Position numbers and translations under genes: made by a program. DNA of 64,000 nucleotides from Flavobacterium soyae (GTDB lineage: Bacteria > Bacteroidota > Bacteroidia > Flavobacteriales > Flavobacteriaceae): NCBI RefSeq assembly GCF_021245985.1, contig NZ_JAJQXA010000010.1, positions 124,001-188,000 on the forward strand, written 5' to 3'. Below, one piece after another: positions 55,222 to 64,000 of the stretch. Positions within the stretch are counted from its first letter, which is position 1; each line of letters opens with the position of its first letter. A model generated the notes under the pieces. That model did not search any database, was not told the origin of the DNA, and saw only the letters and a list, made by a program, of their open reading frames with translations.

Positions 55222-57656
55222 ATTTCTTGTTCTAAAGCAGCAAAAAGTTTGTTTGTTTTTGCTTTAAGAGCTGCATAAATATCTTTCAAGTCTGAAATTT
55301 CAAGATTATTTTGTTCCAGTGTTTTTAATATTGTGCCAATATCGCGTGCTTCTATCTGCCTGAACATTGGTGCAATACGATGTGCTATAGAATTTATTTC
55401 AGGAATGTTTTTTTCATTAACAGCATTTTCGAGCAGTTCTAAATTTTCGTTACTGCTTATTATAAAAGCTTTTAATACATCATTTAAGGCATTTCTATCA
55501 TTGTGTAAAAATTCTTTTAAAGTATCTAAAGTATAAAGTTGAGAAGAAGCAGTTTCTTCAACTGTATTTATTTTTACTTTTGGCAGTGTATCATTATCCA
55601 GAATATGCTGAATCGTTTCCAGCAATATTTTAGGCGAATACGGTTTGTTTACAACTGTTGTAAAACCGGCTTCAGTATAAACGGCAGCATCTAAATCTGT
55701 TCTTCCCGTTAAGGCAATTACGGGCTGGTTTTTATAAGTACCTTTTTCAGAATTTCGAAGATTTTTTAGAAACATAAATCCGTCCATTTCCGGCATTTGA
55801 ATATCAGTAATCACAAAATCAAAATTAGTGTCCTGAATGGCTTCTAATGCTTTTACAGCACTATTAAAAGATAAAACCTGATGTTCTTCCTGTCGTAAAA
55901 CACCGCTGGTTAAATTAAGCAGATTAATGTCGTCGTCAATTACAATAAAAGTTTGTTTATTCGTGTTTTCTGCAATATTTCTTTTTATTTCTTCAACTGT
56001 AATTTCGCTATGATCAAAAACCAGAGGAATTTTAATTTCAAATGTACTTCCTTTTCCAAAAGTACTTTCGAGACTTATTTTCCCTCCTAAAAGCGAAACT
56101 ATTTTTTGACAGATTGCAAGTCCTAAACCAGTTCCGCCGTATTTCTTTTCGATATTTTCATTCGCCTGGGCAAACTCTTCAAAAACTAATTTTTGATTGC
56201 CTTTTTCAATTCCAATTCCGGTATCTGTTATTGTAATAACATAAAAGTTTTCGTTTTCAGTTGCATAAGAACTGATTTTGATATGACCTTCTTCTGTAAA
56301 TTTATAAGCGTTTCCAATAATATTGGTCAAAATTTGTTTCAGTCGAAACGGATCGCCAACAATTTTGGTATTTAGCTTTTCATCAACATTAATAATCAAA
56401 TCAATGTTTTTTTGTTTGTAAACAGTCTGAATATTTTTCGCAGTATCTTCTATAATTTCAGGAAGAAAAAACGGAACTTTTTCAATTGTAATCTTTCCGG
56501 CTTCAATTCTCGAAAAATCTAATAAATCCTGAACAAGCTGCGTAATATATTCAGATGAATTTTTGATGTTTTTTACGAAATAAGACTGTTTTGTATTAAT
56601 ATCAGAATTGCCTAAAAGTTCAGAATAACCTACAATTGTACTCAAAGGCGTTTTTAAATCGTGGCTTACTGTTGAGATTAACTGCTCACGGCTTTTTAAT
56701 AAATTCTTGGTTTTAAAATTTGCTATTTCAAGCTGTTTTTTATACAGCTGTGATTTCGAATAATCGCTCACAATTAAAATAGAAAAAAAGATCGTCAATA
56801 TTAAACCAATAATCGCCGAAGCCGTTACAATCTCATTGACTTTTTTAAGTGATTTTTCTTTTAAAGAGTTATTTTTTATCGAATTGATGATAATTTCCCT
56901 TTCGATAATTCGCAATACTTTTCGAAGTTGTTCTGAGATTGCAATTTCATTTTTCAGTAATTTATTTTCCTCAAAATTCAGCGTTTCTTTTTTCTTTTCT
57001 GCTTTCAGTTTTACATTACTGAGCAGTTTTTTTGAATTGGCTAAAATAGAATCTGATGCTTTTTTACTAAGCGTGTTTGTACTGTCATCTGGAATATTCT
57101 GGTTTAAATAATCCACATATTTTTGCAGTACATTACGCTGATAACTGCCTAATTCATTTGGGTTTTTGGTAAAATCCTGAAGTTCCAGTTTTCGAAGATT
57201 AAACTCCATTTTGGTAATTTCGTCAATGGCGTTATTTACAGAAACTTCGTCTTCGGCTTTGTTTTTTATGGTTTTTAACTGTCTGATGTTTTCTGTTTTT
57301 TCAGACAACAAATAAGTAACACTGTCTAAAAGTGTTTTTTGATATTCTGTAGTAACGATTTGTTTTAAAGTGTCAATTCTTGCTTTTAAAGAATCGGTTT
57401 CAATAACATAACTTTTAAAATCGTTTTCAGAATTGGTTTGAATAGTTTTCCTTGCTAAACTCTCTGTTTTATAGACATTCGAAAACAATTTACTTACGCG
57501 GAGGATTTTGGTTTTTTCCTGGGCAATTTTGTCTTCGAGTTTATTGTAAACTACATTTTCTGAATATAGAAACCACCCCACAGTAACCACCAAAGCAAGT
57601 AATGCAACATAGCTGAATAAAACCTTAAGTGCTGTATAACTTTTTTTGCTTTCCAT
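55218..57656 (-). CDS. Hybrid sensor histidine kinase with receiver and HPt domains
   Basis: An 812-residue membrane kinase. Transmembrane helices lie at about 11-31 and 278-297. Between them is a mostly helical, coiled-coil-like periplasmic sensor of about 245 residues. The phosphorylated His is H332 in VSHDLKTPLS. N box NIIGNAYKF, G boxes DTGIGI and GGTGLGLA follow, then a receiver with FVITDIQMPEMDG and a C-terminal HPt domain with SIAHRIAPM. The His-Asp-His relay would end on the receiver of the convergent NtrC-type protein. Confidence 0.94.
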   Translation of the reverse strand: MESKKSYTALKVLFSYVALLALVVTVGWFLYSENVVYNKLEDKIAQEKTKILRVSKLFSNVYKTESLARKTIQTNSENDFKSYVIETDSLKARIDTLKQIVTTEYQKTLLDSVTYLLSEKTENIRQLKTIKNKAEDEVSVNNAIDEITKMEFNLRKLELQDFTKNPNELGSYQRNVLQKYVDYLNQNIPDDSTNTLSKKASDSILANSKKLLSNVKLKAEKKKETLNFEENKLLKNEIAISEQLRKVLRIIEREIIINSIKNNSLKEKSLKKVNEIVTASAIIGLILTIFFSILIVSDYSKSQLYKKQLEIANFKTKNLLKSREQLISTVSHDLKTPLSTIVGYSELLGNSDINTKQSYFVKNIKNSSEYITQLVQDLLDFSRIEAGKITIEKVPFFLPEIIEDTAKNIQTVYKQKNIDLIINVDEKLNTKIVGDPFRLKQILTNIIGNAYKFTEEGHIKISSYATENENFYVITITDTGIGIEKGNQKLVFEEFAQANENIEKKYGGTGLGLAICQKIVSLLGGKISLESTFGKGSTFEIKIPLVFDHSEITVEEIKRNIAENTNKQTFIVIDDDINLLNLTSGVLRQEEHQVLSFNSAVKALEAIQDTNFDFVITDIQMPEMDGFMFLKNLRNSEKGTYKNQPVIALTGRTDLDAAVYTEAGFTTVVNKPYSPKILLETIQHILDNDTLPKVKINTVEETASSQLYTLDTLKEFLHNDRNALNDVLKAFIISSNENLELLENAVNEKNIPEINSIAHRIAPMFRQIEARDIGTILKTLEQNNLEISDLKDIYAALKAKTNKLFAALEQEI

Positions 57657-57834
57657 AAGTGTTTATTTGGCGTTTACGAAGTTCTCTTATTACAATTTAC
57701 TGCAATTTATTTAAAATTTCCATCTAAGAAAAGTAAAAGCAAATCAAATATTTACATAATTCAAAGGTTTTAAAAACAAAATAGCCGCAGATTATATAAA
57801 TAATACTGCGGCCAATTCTGTTTTTTATAATTCA

Positions 57835-59736
57835 TTAAAGAGTTTCGTTTAACCATTTAAAGAATTCTCCCTGCCAAACCTGTGCATTTTGCGGTTTTAA
57901 AACCCAGTGATTTTCATCTGGAAAATACACAAAGCGGCTTTTGATACCTCTTAATTGGGCAGCCTGAAAAGCTTCTTGTCCTTGCCCAATTGGCACACGG
58001 AAATCTTTTCCTCCCTGGAAAATTAAAATAGGTTTGTTCCAGTTTTGAACCAAAGTTGCAGGATTAAAAGTAGTGTACGCTTTTTGAGCCACAGCATTAT
58101 CTTTTTCCCAGTAAGGTCCGCCAAAATCCCAGTTGTTAAAGAAAACTTCTTCAGTAGTTCCTAACATTGAAACAGTATTGAAAACACCATCGTGAGCGAT
58201 AAAAGTTTTAAAACGGTTTTTGTGAATTCCTGCTAAATAAAATACAGAATATCCTCCGTAGCTTGCACCAACACATCCTAAGCGGCTTTTGTCAACGTAG
58301 CTTTCTTTAGCCACATCATCAATTGCCGAAAGGTAATCGTCCATAACTTGTCCGCCCCAGTCTTTACTAATTTGTTCGTTCCATTCAACACCATGTCCCG
58401 GCATACCACGGCGGTTTGGTGCCACAACCACATAACCTTTTGCCGCCATTAAAGAGAAATTCCAACGGAAAGAATACGATTGTGTCAACGCACTTTGAGG
58501 TCCGCCTTGGCAGAATAATAAAGTTGGGTATTTTTTAGAAGCATCAAAGTTTGGAGGTAAAATAACCCAAACCAGCATTTTTTTACCATCGGTTGTAGTA
58601 ACATAACGTTTCTCCGTTTTGCTTAATGCTAAAGTTTTGTACGTTTCAGTATTGATGTTTGATAATTGTTTCCAGGTATTTTTCTTCAAATTAAAAGAAA
58701 AAATCTCACCAGCACGATTCATATCCGTTCTCGTAACGATGATATCATCTCCAGAAAAACCAACTAAATCATTTACGTCAAAATCACCGTTTGTTAATTG
58801 GCGAACTTGAATTGCAATTTTAGTTAAACCAGGAAAATTTACAGAGAAAAGTTGTTTTGTCCCGTCAATTGGCGCAACAAAAAATACCGTTTTTCCGTCT
58901 TTACTCCAGATAAAATTATCTACAGTTCCGTCCCAGTTTGCTGTTAGATTAGTTTTGATTCCTTTAAACTCAACAATAATATCGTTTTTGTCTGACTCGT
59001 AACCGTCACGTTTCATTTGTAACCAAGATAAATTTCCTGTTGGAGAAAATTGCGGCGCTGTGTCATAACCTAAATTATCTTCAGTTTTATTGGTTGTTTT
59101 TTGAGTTTCTAAATTGTACTCATAAATATTGGTGTTTGTAGAAACAGCATAAGCCGTTCCTGCTTTTTTCTTGCACACATAAAAAATGCTTTTGCTGTCT
59201 GGCGACCAGATATAATCCTCATCGCCTCCAAAAGGTTTTTGCGGAGAATCAAAAGTTTCACCTTTCAAGATGTCGGTTCCTTTTGCACCGTCTTTGTTTT
59301 CTTTATAAAAAACGTGATTAAATTTTCCTTCGTTCCAAGTGTCCCAATGACGATAATCTAAACCATCATAAATCTGGGCATCAGATTTATCTAATTTTGG
59401 ATAAAAATCTTTACCTAAAACTTTGTCGATTTTTACTTCTTCATTATAAACTAAATATTTTCCGTCAGGCGAAACATTTTTATCTGCTAAAACGTCTTTT
59501 GTGTCTTTAATTTCAACTGCATTTCCTCCGTTTATCGGAATGGTGTAAAATTTAGAATGAGATTTGTTTTCTTCTACAGAAGGTGTTGAAACCTTAAAAA
59601 CTACATTTTTTGCATCTTTAGAAATTCCAAGCGGAGTAACCCTGCCTAATTTCCATAATAATTCCGGAGACATAACATTCTGCCCGATAGCGTTTAAACT
59701 CATCATTATTAAGGTTGTTAATAATACTTTTTTCAT
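57835..59736 (-). CDS. S9 family prolyl oligopeptidase / acylaminoacyl-peptidase-like, secreted
   Basis: A 633-residue serine peptidase. The ATG at 59736 is chosen because it gives the signal peptide MKKVLLTTLIMMSLNAIGQ; the longer frame runs into repeat DNA. An N-terminal beta-propeller with WSPDSKSIFYV and FSPTGNLSW repeats covers about 25-370. The catalytic domain has the nucleophile in GASYGGYS, Asp in GGKDFRVPIGQ and His in PDENHWVLKP. It cleaves oligopeptides in the periplasm. The gene stands alone. Confidence 0.92.
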   Translation of the reverse strand: MKKVLLTTLIMMSLNAIGQNVMSPELLWKLGRVTPLGISKDAKNVVFKVSTPSVEENKSHSKFYTIPINGGNAVEIKDTKDVLADKNVSPDGKYLVYNEEVKIDKVLGKDFYPKLDKSDAQIYDGLDYRHWDTWNEGKFNHVFYKENKDGAKGTDILKGETFDSPQKPFGGDEDYIWSPDSKSIFYVCKKKAGTAYAVSTNTNIYEYNLETQKTTNKTEDNLGYDTAPQFSPTGNLSWLQMKRDGYESDKNDIIVEFKGIKTNLTANWDGTVDNFIWSKDGKTVFFVAPIDGTKQLFSVNFPGLTKIAIQVRQLTNGDFDVNDLVGFSGDDIIVTRTDMNRAGEIFSFNLKKNTWKQLSNINTETYKTLALSKTEKRYVTTTDGKKMLVWVILPPNFDASKKYPTLLFCQGGPQSALTQSYSFRWNFSLMAAKGYVVVAPNRRGMPGHGVEWNEQISKDWGGQVMDDYLSAIDDVAKESYVDKSRLGCVGASYGGYSVFYLAGIHKNRFKTFIAHDGVFNTVSMLGTTEEVFFNNWDFGGPYWEKDNAVAQKAYTTFNPATLVQNWNKPILIFQGGKDFRVPIGQGQEAFQAAQLRGIKSRFVYFPDENHWVLKPQNAQVWQGEFFKWLNETL

Positions 59737-59759
59737 AATAAAAATTCTATTTTTTTGTG

Positions 59760-60024
59760 CGCTAAAAATACAACATTTAAACTCCAAATAGTTAAATTCC
59801 AAATTCCAAATTATTGTTAAAATTCCAAATTCCAAAACGTTGTCTTTAAAAATTTTATTCGCCACGAATTCACGAATTTTATTCTCAAAGATTATCAAAA
59901 AATAATTCGTGAATTCGTGGTTATTAAAAAAATCAACAGCAAAGTTTGGAATTTGGAATTTAAAAATTTGTAATTTAACCCAAGATTGGAATTTGAAATT
60001 TAAATATTGGAATTTAATATAGAT
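59760..60024. repeat. Nested palindrome with TTCCAAAT arms
   Basis: AATTCCAAATTCCAAA tandem units (59796-59837) are matched by TTTGGAATTTGGAATTT (59945-59961) and further units to 60014. Inside them lies the perfect 17-base pair CCACGAATTCACGAATT (59862-59878) and its reverse complement (59904-59920). No gene seen. Confidence 0.85.
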
Positions 60025-61137
60025 ATGGAACTAAGTTATTGGGAACTAAAAAACTGGTTCACAGATATTGATTATACAATTGTGGGCAGTGGCATTGTTG
60101 GCCTGCATACCGCTTTACGCTTACGCGAAAGATTTCCTGCCGCAAAAATTTTGGTTCTCGAAAGAGGAATGCTTCCACAAGGCGCGAGTACAAAAAATGC
60201 AGGTTTTGCCTGTTTCGGAAGTCTCTCAGAAATTTTAGATGATTTAAAAACGCATTCAGAAGAAGATGTTGCCGCACTTATCGAAAAACGCTGGAAAGGT
60301 TTGCAGCTGCTTCGAAAAAGATTAGGAGATCAGGCAATTGATTTTAAACCTCACGGCGGATATGAGTTGTTTTTGAAAGAAGATGAACTTGGGTTTAGTG
60401 AATGTATTTCGAAACTGCCTTTTATAAATGAAATTTTAAAACCGCTTTTTAAGGCCGATGTTTTTTCTAAAGAAACCGACCGATTTGGGTTTGGAAATAT
60501 TCAGGATTATCTAATTTTTAATCCGTTTGAAGCACAAATTGATACCGGAAATATGGTGGAGGAATTGTTGAAGCAAGCCGTATCTGCAGATATTTTAATT
60601 CTTAATCAGCAAACCGTAACTTCTCATTCTGATGCCGGAAATCATGTTGAAGTGGTGCTGAATGATTTTAGCTTTAAAACGAATAAATTACTTTTTGCCA
60701 CAAATGGTTTTGCAAATGCTTTGACAAACGGAGCAGTAAAACCTGCAAGAGCGCAGGTTTTAATTACAGAAACCATTAAAAATCTGGATATAAAAGGTAC
60801 TTTTCATTTAGACCGAGGTTATTATTATTTCAGAAATATTGGCGACCGAATCCTTTTAGGCGGAGGCCGAAATCTCGATTTTGAAACAGAAACTACAACT
60901 GAATTTGGCCAGACGAAAATTGTTCAAAATAAATTGGAAGATTTACTGAAAAATGTAATTTTACCAAATCAGGATTTCCAGATTGCGCACCGTTGGAGCG
61001 GCATTATGGGAATTGGAAATAGTAAGAATCCTGTTGTTTCTCAATTGTCTGAAAACGTGTTTTGTGGAGTACGTTTAGGCGGAATGGGAGTAGCAATAGG
61101 CAGTTTAGTAGGAACAGAATTAGCAGATTTAATATAA
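60025..61137 (+). CDS. FAD-dependent oxidoreductase (DAO family)
   Basis: A 370-residue flavoprotein of the D-amino-acid oxidase/glycine oxidase fold. The dinucleotide-binding motif is YTIVGSGIVGLHTALRL with the acidic end LVLERG. STKNAGFACFGS follows at the flavin site, and WSGIMGIGNSKNPV and GGMGVAIGSLVG are at the C-terminus. The substrate is unknown. The ATG at 60025 is used; an upstream TTG would add six residues. Its stop overlaps the start of mtgA (TAATG), so translation is coupled. Confidence 0.87.
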   Translation: MELSYWELKNWFTDIDYTIVGSGIVGLHTALRLRERFPAAKILVLERGMLPQGASTKNAGFACFGSLSEILDDLKTHSEEDVAALIEKRWKGLQLLRKRLGDQAIDFKPHGGYELFLKEDELGFSECISKLPFINEILKPLFKADVFSKETDRFGFGNIQDYLIFNPFEAQIDTGNMVEELLKQAVSADILILNQQTVTSHSDAGNHVEVVLNDFSFKTNKLLFATNGFANALTNGAVKPARAQVLITETIKNLDIKGTFHLDRGYYYFRNIGDRILLGGGRNLDFETETTTEFGQTKIVQNKLEDLLKNVILPNQDFQIAHRWSGIMGIGNSKNPVVSQLSENVFCGVRLGGMGVAIGSLVGTELADLI

Positions 61138-61916
61138 TGGCAGCACCCAAAAAACCAGCACCAAAAAAAACAACAACCACGAGTAAACCAAAATCTAAAA
61201 CGTCTGCAAAGAAATCAAATCGTTCTTTTGGCGAAAAAGTAAAATGGTTTTTGATTAAAACAATGTTGTGGTTTTTTGGACTTTCGATAGGATCGGTTAT
61301 ATTTTTTAAATACGTTCCAGTACCATTTACTCCTTTAATGCTTATTCGCGCCATCGAAAACAAGTTAGGGGGGAAGGAAGTTTATTTTGACCACGATTGG
61401 GAACCAATTGATAAAATCTCCATGAATTTACAAAAAGCCGTAATTGCGAGTGAAGACGGAACTTTTTTAACGCATAATGGTTTTGATTTTAAAGCGCTGC
61501 AAAAAGCTTATAAAAGCAATGAACGCGGACGTCGAATTCGAGGCGGAAGCACAATTTCGCAGCAAACGGCAAAAAATGTCTTTTTATGGCAGGGAAAAAG
61601 TTATTTCCGTAAAGGTCTTGAAGCTTATTTTACTGTTTTAATTGAAATTATATGGGGCAAAGAACGTATTATGGAAGTTTATCTGAACAGTATCGAAATG
61701 GGAGACGGTGTTTATGGTGCTTATGCAGCAACAGAACATTGGTATCGTCGTGATGCGTCGAGTTTAACACCAATGCAGGCTGCAGGAATTGCTGCAATTT
61801 TACCAAATCCTAGAAAATTTAAAGCTACCGGCTCGTCAAGTTATATTAACAGGAGAAAAGAACGAATTGTTCGCGAGATGCGTTACGTGGGAAAAATAAA
61901 TTACGATGGAAAGTAA
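61137..61916 (+). CDS. mtgA: Monofunctional biosynthetic peptidoglycan transglycosylase
   Basis: Polymerises lipid II into glycan strands (GT51), 259 residues. A Lys/Pro/Thr-rich cytoplasmic tail (KKPAPKKTTTTSKPKSK) precedes one transmembrane helix (about 43-62). Catalytic Glu is in VIASEDGTFLTHNGFD, then GGSTISQQTAKNVFLW, the second Glu in KERIMEVYLNSIEMGDGVYG and AAILPNPRKF. There is no penicillin-binding domain. It overlaps the oxidoreductase gene by one base and the LpxR-like gene by 11 bases, making a three-gene coupled unit. Confidence 0.93.
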   Translation: MAAPKKPAPKKTTTTSKPKSKTSAKKSNRSFGEKVKWFLIKTMLWFFGLSIGSVIFFKYVPVPFTPLMLIRAIENKLGGKEVYFDHDWEPIDKISMNLQKAVIASEDGTFLTHNGFDFKALQKAYKSNERGRRIRGGSTISQQTAKNVFLWQGKSYFRKGLEAYFTVLIEIIWGKERIMEVYLNSIEMGDGVYGAYAATEHWYRRDASSLTPMQAAGIAAILPNPRKFKATGSSSYINRRKERIVREMRYVGKINYDGK

Positions 61917-62862
61917 AAAAACATTTTTTGCTTTTCTAATTTTGACAGCAGCGTTAACTTTTGGACAAGGAAAAACTACAGAAATAGGTTTTATATCCGA
62001 TAATGATTTATACACATCATCAAAAAATGATATGTATTACACCAACGGTTTGGAGATTTTTTATCGATTTTTATCTAAGAATGAAAACGAGAAAATCAAT
62101 AAAAAAATAACCGAATTTAGAATTGGGCAGTATATTTATAATCCGAGATTTATTAATAAAGAAGCAGTTCTTGAAAACGATCGCCCTTTTACAGCTTACC
62201 TTTTTGCCGAAGCCGGAAGAAGTTTTTTTTATGAAAGCGAATCGGTTTTAAAAACTGATTTTCAATTGGGTTATATGGGGCCGAATGCTTTGGGCGAAGA
62301 AACACAGGAAGGTTTTCATAAACTAATTGGATATAAAACAGTATACGGCTGGGAAAATCAGCTTCATAATGCTTTTGCGGTTCAGGCGCATGTTATGTAT
62401 TCGAAGAAATTATTTCCAGCAAAACATAACGATTTTATAGATCTTCATTTTCAGTCTGAAGCCAATTTGGGAACTATTTTTACAGGAATTTCGACAGGAT
62501 TTTTAACCCGAATTGGTTTTAAGAGACTGACTCCAATTTACGATTCTAATCTTCATGATGCTTCGGTAAGTGCGAATGTGCAGCCAAATATTAGAGAATT
62601 TTATTTCTACGCAATGCCAAGCGTCAATTATCAGTTTTATGATGCGACAATCGAAGGAAGTATGTTTAACGATACAAGTCCCGTAACTTTCGATTTGGTT
62701 CCGCTTCGTTTCAATGCTGAGTTTGGTTTGAAATACAGACACAACAACTTCAGTATGTCGTATTCTTTTATTTATCGTGGAAGAGAATTAGAAGGCGATG
62801 TTAATGATACGAATACTGGGTACTTTTTTGGGTCGATTCGAATGGGGTTTTTGTTGAGGTAA
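61906..62862 (+). CDS. LpxR family lipid A deacylase-like outer-membrane protein
   Basis: A 318-residue predicted beta-barrel with a signal peptide (about 1-21, ending in TFGQ). EIGFISDNDLYTSSKNDMYYTNG contains the N-D-x-x, D-x-Y-Y-T-N-G signature of LpxR (DUF2219), whose Asn/Asp residues bind calcium and act in removal of the 3' acyloxyacyl chain of lipid A. The barrel ends in GSIRMGFLLR. It overlaps mtgA by 11 bases, tying lipid A editing to wall synthesis in one transcript. Confidence 0.87.
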   Translation: MESKKTFFAFLILTAALTFGQGKTTEIGFISDNDLYTSSKNDMYYTNGLEIFYRFLSKNENEKINKKITEFRIGQYIYNPRFINKEAVLENDRPFTAYLFAEAGRSFFYESESVLKTDFQLGYMGPNALGEETQEGFHKLIGYKTVYGWENQLHNAFAVQAHVMYSKKLFPAKHNDFIDLHFQSEANLGTIFTGISTGFLTRIGFKRLTPIYDSNLHDASVSANVQPNIREFYFYAMPSVNYQFYDATIEGSMFNDTSPVTFDLVPLRFNAEFGLKYRHNNFSMSYSFIYRGRELEGDVNDTNTGYFFGSIRMGFLLR

Positions 62863-63435
62863 GGTTTTGCCACGAAGGCATTAAGACGCAAAAATTTCTT
62901 TGTTTTAAGCTGTATAATGCAATTTGATTGGATTTTACTTTTTCGGGAATGGATTGCAAATCTGTGCTGTCGATATTTTATAAAGTCCCTACGGGACAAA
63001 TGTTCGTGTGTGTAATGTTTTTTTCTACAGATATGTAACTCCTAACGGAGTTTTTAAATTAGATTTCTAATAAACAGATATCATATGCAAAATTCAGCAA
63101 ATATTTTTCTATCTATATTTAATTGCTACGAAATACTCCGCTAGGAGTTATATATCGGTAGACATATGTAAACCCATCCCCAAAATATCCCGTAGGGCAA
63201 TGTCATTAAGTTAAGCTTTTAGAAAATAAAATTATTGCAAATCAAATCCGTGTTTATCCGCGTTTTTACGAAGTAAATCTGTTTTATCTGCGTCACAATT
63301 AGACGCTTATTTTACTGATTCGCTAAAGCGAAAACGCTGATAAAAACTGATTTTTCTAATTACTTTCTTAATTAAACTGTTAAGTAATTTTATAGATTTC
63401 CTCTTAACTTAATGACATTGTCCGTAGGGATTAAA
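62863..63435. repeat. Intergenic REP-like hairpin region
   Basis: 573 bases without a supported gene. Hairpins include GTCCCTACGGGAC (62985-62997), ACTCCTAACGGAGTT with a TCTACAGATATG flank (63019-63053, inverted orientation), ACTCCGCTAGGAGTTATATATCGGTAGA (63135-63162) and CCCGTAGGG. The sequence CTTAATGACATTGTCCGTAGGG near 63408 is the inverse of CCCGTAGGGCAATGTCATTAAG near 63189, giving an outer inverted pair. Confidence 0.8.
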
Positions 63436-63999
63436 TTAATCCAAATTATAATCCATTTCTTTCGCCATCTGACCCCATTTTTTGTTGAGAAAATCTTTCG
63501 TCTGTTCTATAAAATTCGGATCTACATCTTTTAAAGTTTGTGCTTTCGGACTCAATATCGCTTTTCCATCTTCAAAATAAATATATGCATGAACGGCATT
63601 ACCTCCCCAAAAGAAAGGAAAAACAATCACCTGGTTTTCTGTACTTTCAATCACGTATTTTTCTAAGCTAATGATAAAAGCAAACATTGGTATCATTTCT
63701 GTAAAATTCTGACTGAAAAACATCATTCCCCAATGCCATACTTCGGCAGCTTCATCATAATCTGAAAAAGCCATTGCTTCGGGATAATCAATCCATCCGT
63801 CAATAACTTCTTTATTAATATCGTCGTTATAGGCGCGCAGTAATTCTGGAGTTAATTCCATTTTTGAATACATTTTGCGGCTGTTCCACCATTCGGTCCA
63901 GTTTTTGTTCAATTCCGGTTCTTCAAGCGAACTGTTTAAAAACTTTTCCAGCTGTGGTTTTGTGATTTTTACTTTACAATATAATGAGCTTAATTCAGA
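63436..63999 (-). CDS. Unrecognised protein, 5' end outside window
   Basis: The frame is open to the right edge, so the N-terminus is missing; 187 codons are visible. The sequence is rich in aromatic residues, with WTEWWNSRKM, EVWHWGMMFFS and VIVFPFFWGGNAVHAYI. It has no signal peptide in the visible part and no motif I know. A C-terminal helix (DFLNKKWGQMAKEM) ends it. A cytosolic globular protein of a small Bacteroidota family is likely. Confidence 0.7.
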   Translation of the reverse strand, partial: SELSSLYCKVKITKPQLEKFLNSSLEEPELNKNWTEWWNSRKMYSKMELTPELLRAYNDDINKEVIDGWIDYPEAMAFSDYDEAAEVWHWGMMFFSQNFTEMIPMFAFIISLEKYVIESTENQVIVFPFFWGGNAVHAYIYFEDGKAILSPKAQTLKDVDPNFIEQTKDFLNKKWGQMAKEMDYNLD

Positions 64000-64000
64000 C

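Noticed and set aside
59737..59898. 54-residue N-terminal extension of the S9 peptidase
   Set aside because: It would be translated from palindromic repeat DNA and would hide a clean signal peptide that starts at 59736.

Overview
The window is a chromosomal segment of an AT-rich Bacteroidota genome, most likely a Flavobacterium. The evidence is direct: a SusC/SusD pair, OmpA with thrombospondin type 3 repeats, promoter candidates of the Bacteroidota type (TTG, 17-23 bases, TAnnTTTG), the yceD-rpmF-fabH-accB-accC block and many signal peptides ending in AQ or GQ. Both edges cut genes: an AddA-like helicase-nuclease on the left and an unrecognised protein on the right. There are no rRNA genes or CRISPR arrays. 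One tRNA with anticodon CAT was found.

Layout. 0-8.2 kb: AddA-like and AddB-like repair proteins separated by kbl and an OmpA protein. 8.3-14.5 kb: two alpha/beta hydrolases, aminopeptidase P, a small DUF2185-like secreted protein, a GNAT and HMG-CoA synthase. 14.8-18.3 kb: the three-gene succinate dehydrogenase operon. 18.3-20.7 kb: a compact type II restriction-modification cassette (endonuclease candidate, XRE controller, D12-class adenine methylase) lying between the real 3' end of sdhB and a second, diverged 77-base copy of that end. 20.7-35.1 kb: a sugar-acid/amino-sugar catabolic locus with GH20 hexosaminidase, DeoR regulator, M19 amidohydrolase, D-threonine-aldolase-like PLP enzyme, KDPG aldolase, KDG kinase, RidA, GntP permease, SusD and SusC. 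35.3-41.7 kb: omega-amidase, three lipoproteins and methylmalonyl-CoA epimerase. 41.8-45.1 kb: a small defence region after the tRNA (MqsR-like toxin with Panacea antitoxin, Vsr, C5 methyltransferase). 45.6-51.6 kb: ribE, pdxA and the fatty-acid initiation operon. 52.1-57.7 kb: five tandem PepSY-like secreted proteins beside a sigma-54 response regulator and a hybrid kinase. 57.8-64 kb: S9 peptidase, FAD oxidoreductase, mtgA, LpxR-like protein and the edge gene.

The most interesting reading is the 20.7-35.1 kb locus. A fold-III PLP enzyme that could turn D-glucosaminate into 2-keto-3-deoxygluconate, followed by KDG kinase and KDPG aldolase, with RidA, a GntP permease, a chitobiose-type hexosaminidase and SusCD uptake, fits catabolism of oxidised chitin ends (GlcNAc-aldonic acid). 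A 15-base box, TGCATTTTTTTTGCA, occurs once before the hexosaminidase and twice before susC, 18-19 bases upstream of a -7 element in both cases. This ties the two transcription units into one candidate regulon. The function is an inference.

Intergenic DNA carries several families of palindromic repeats: short hairpins whose arms vary while a CCTACGG-like centre and a TATCGGTAGA tail are kept, and nested concentric palindromes with CCACGAATT arms.
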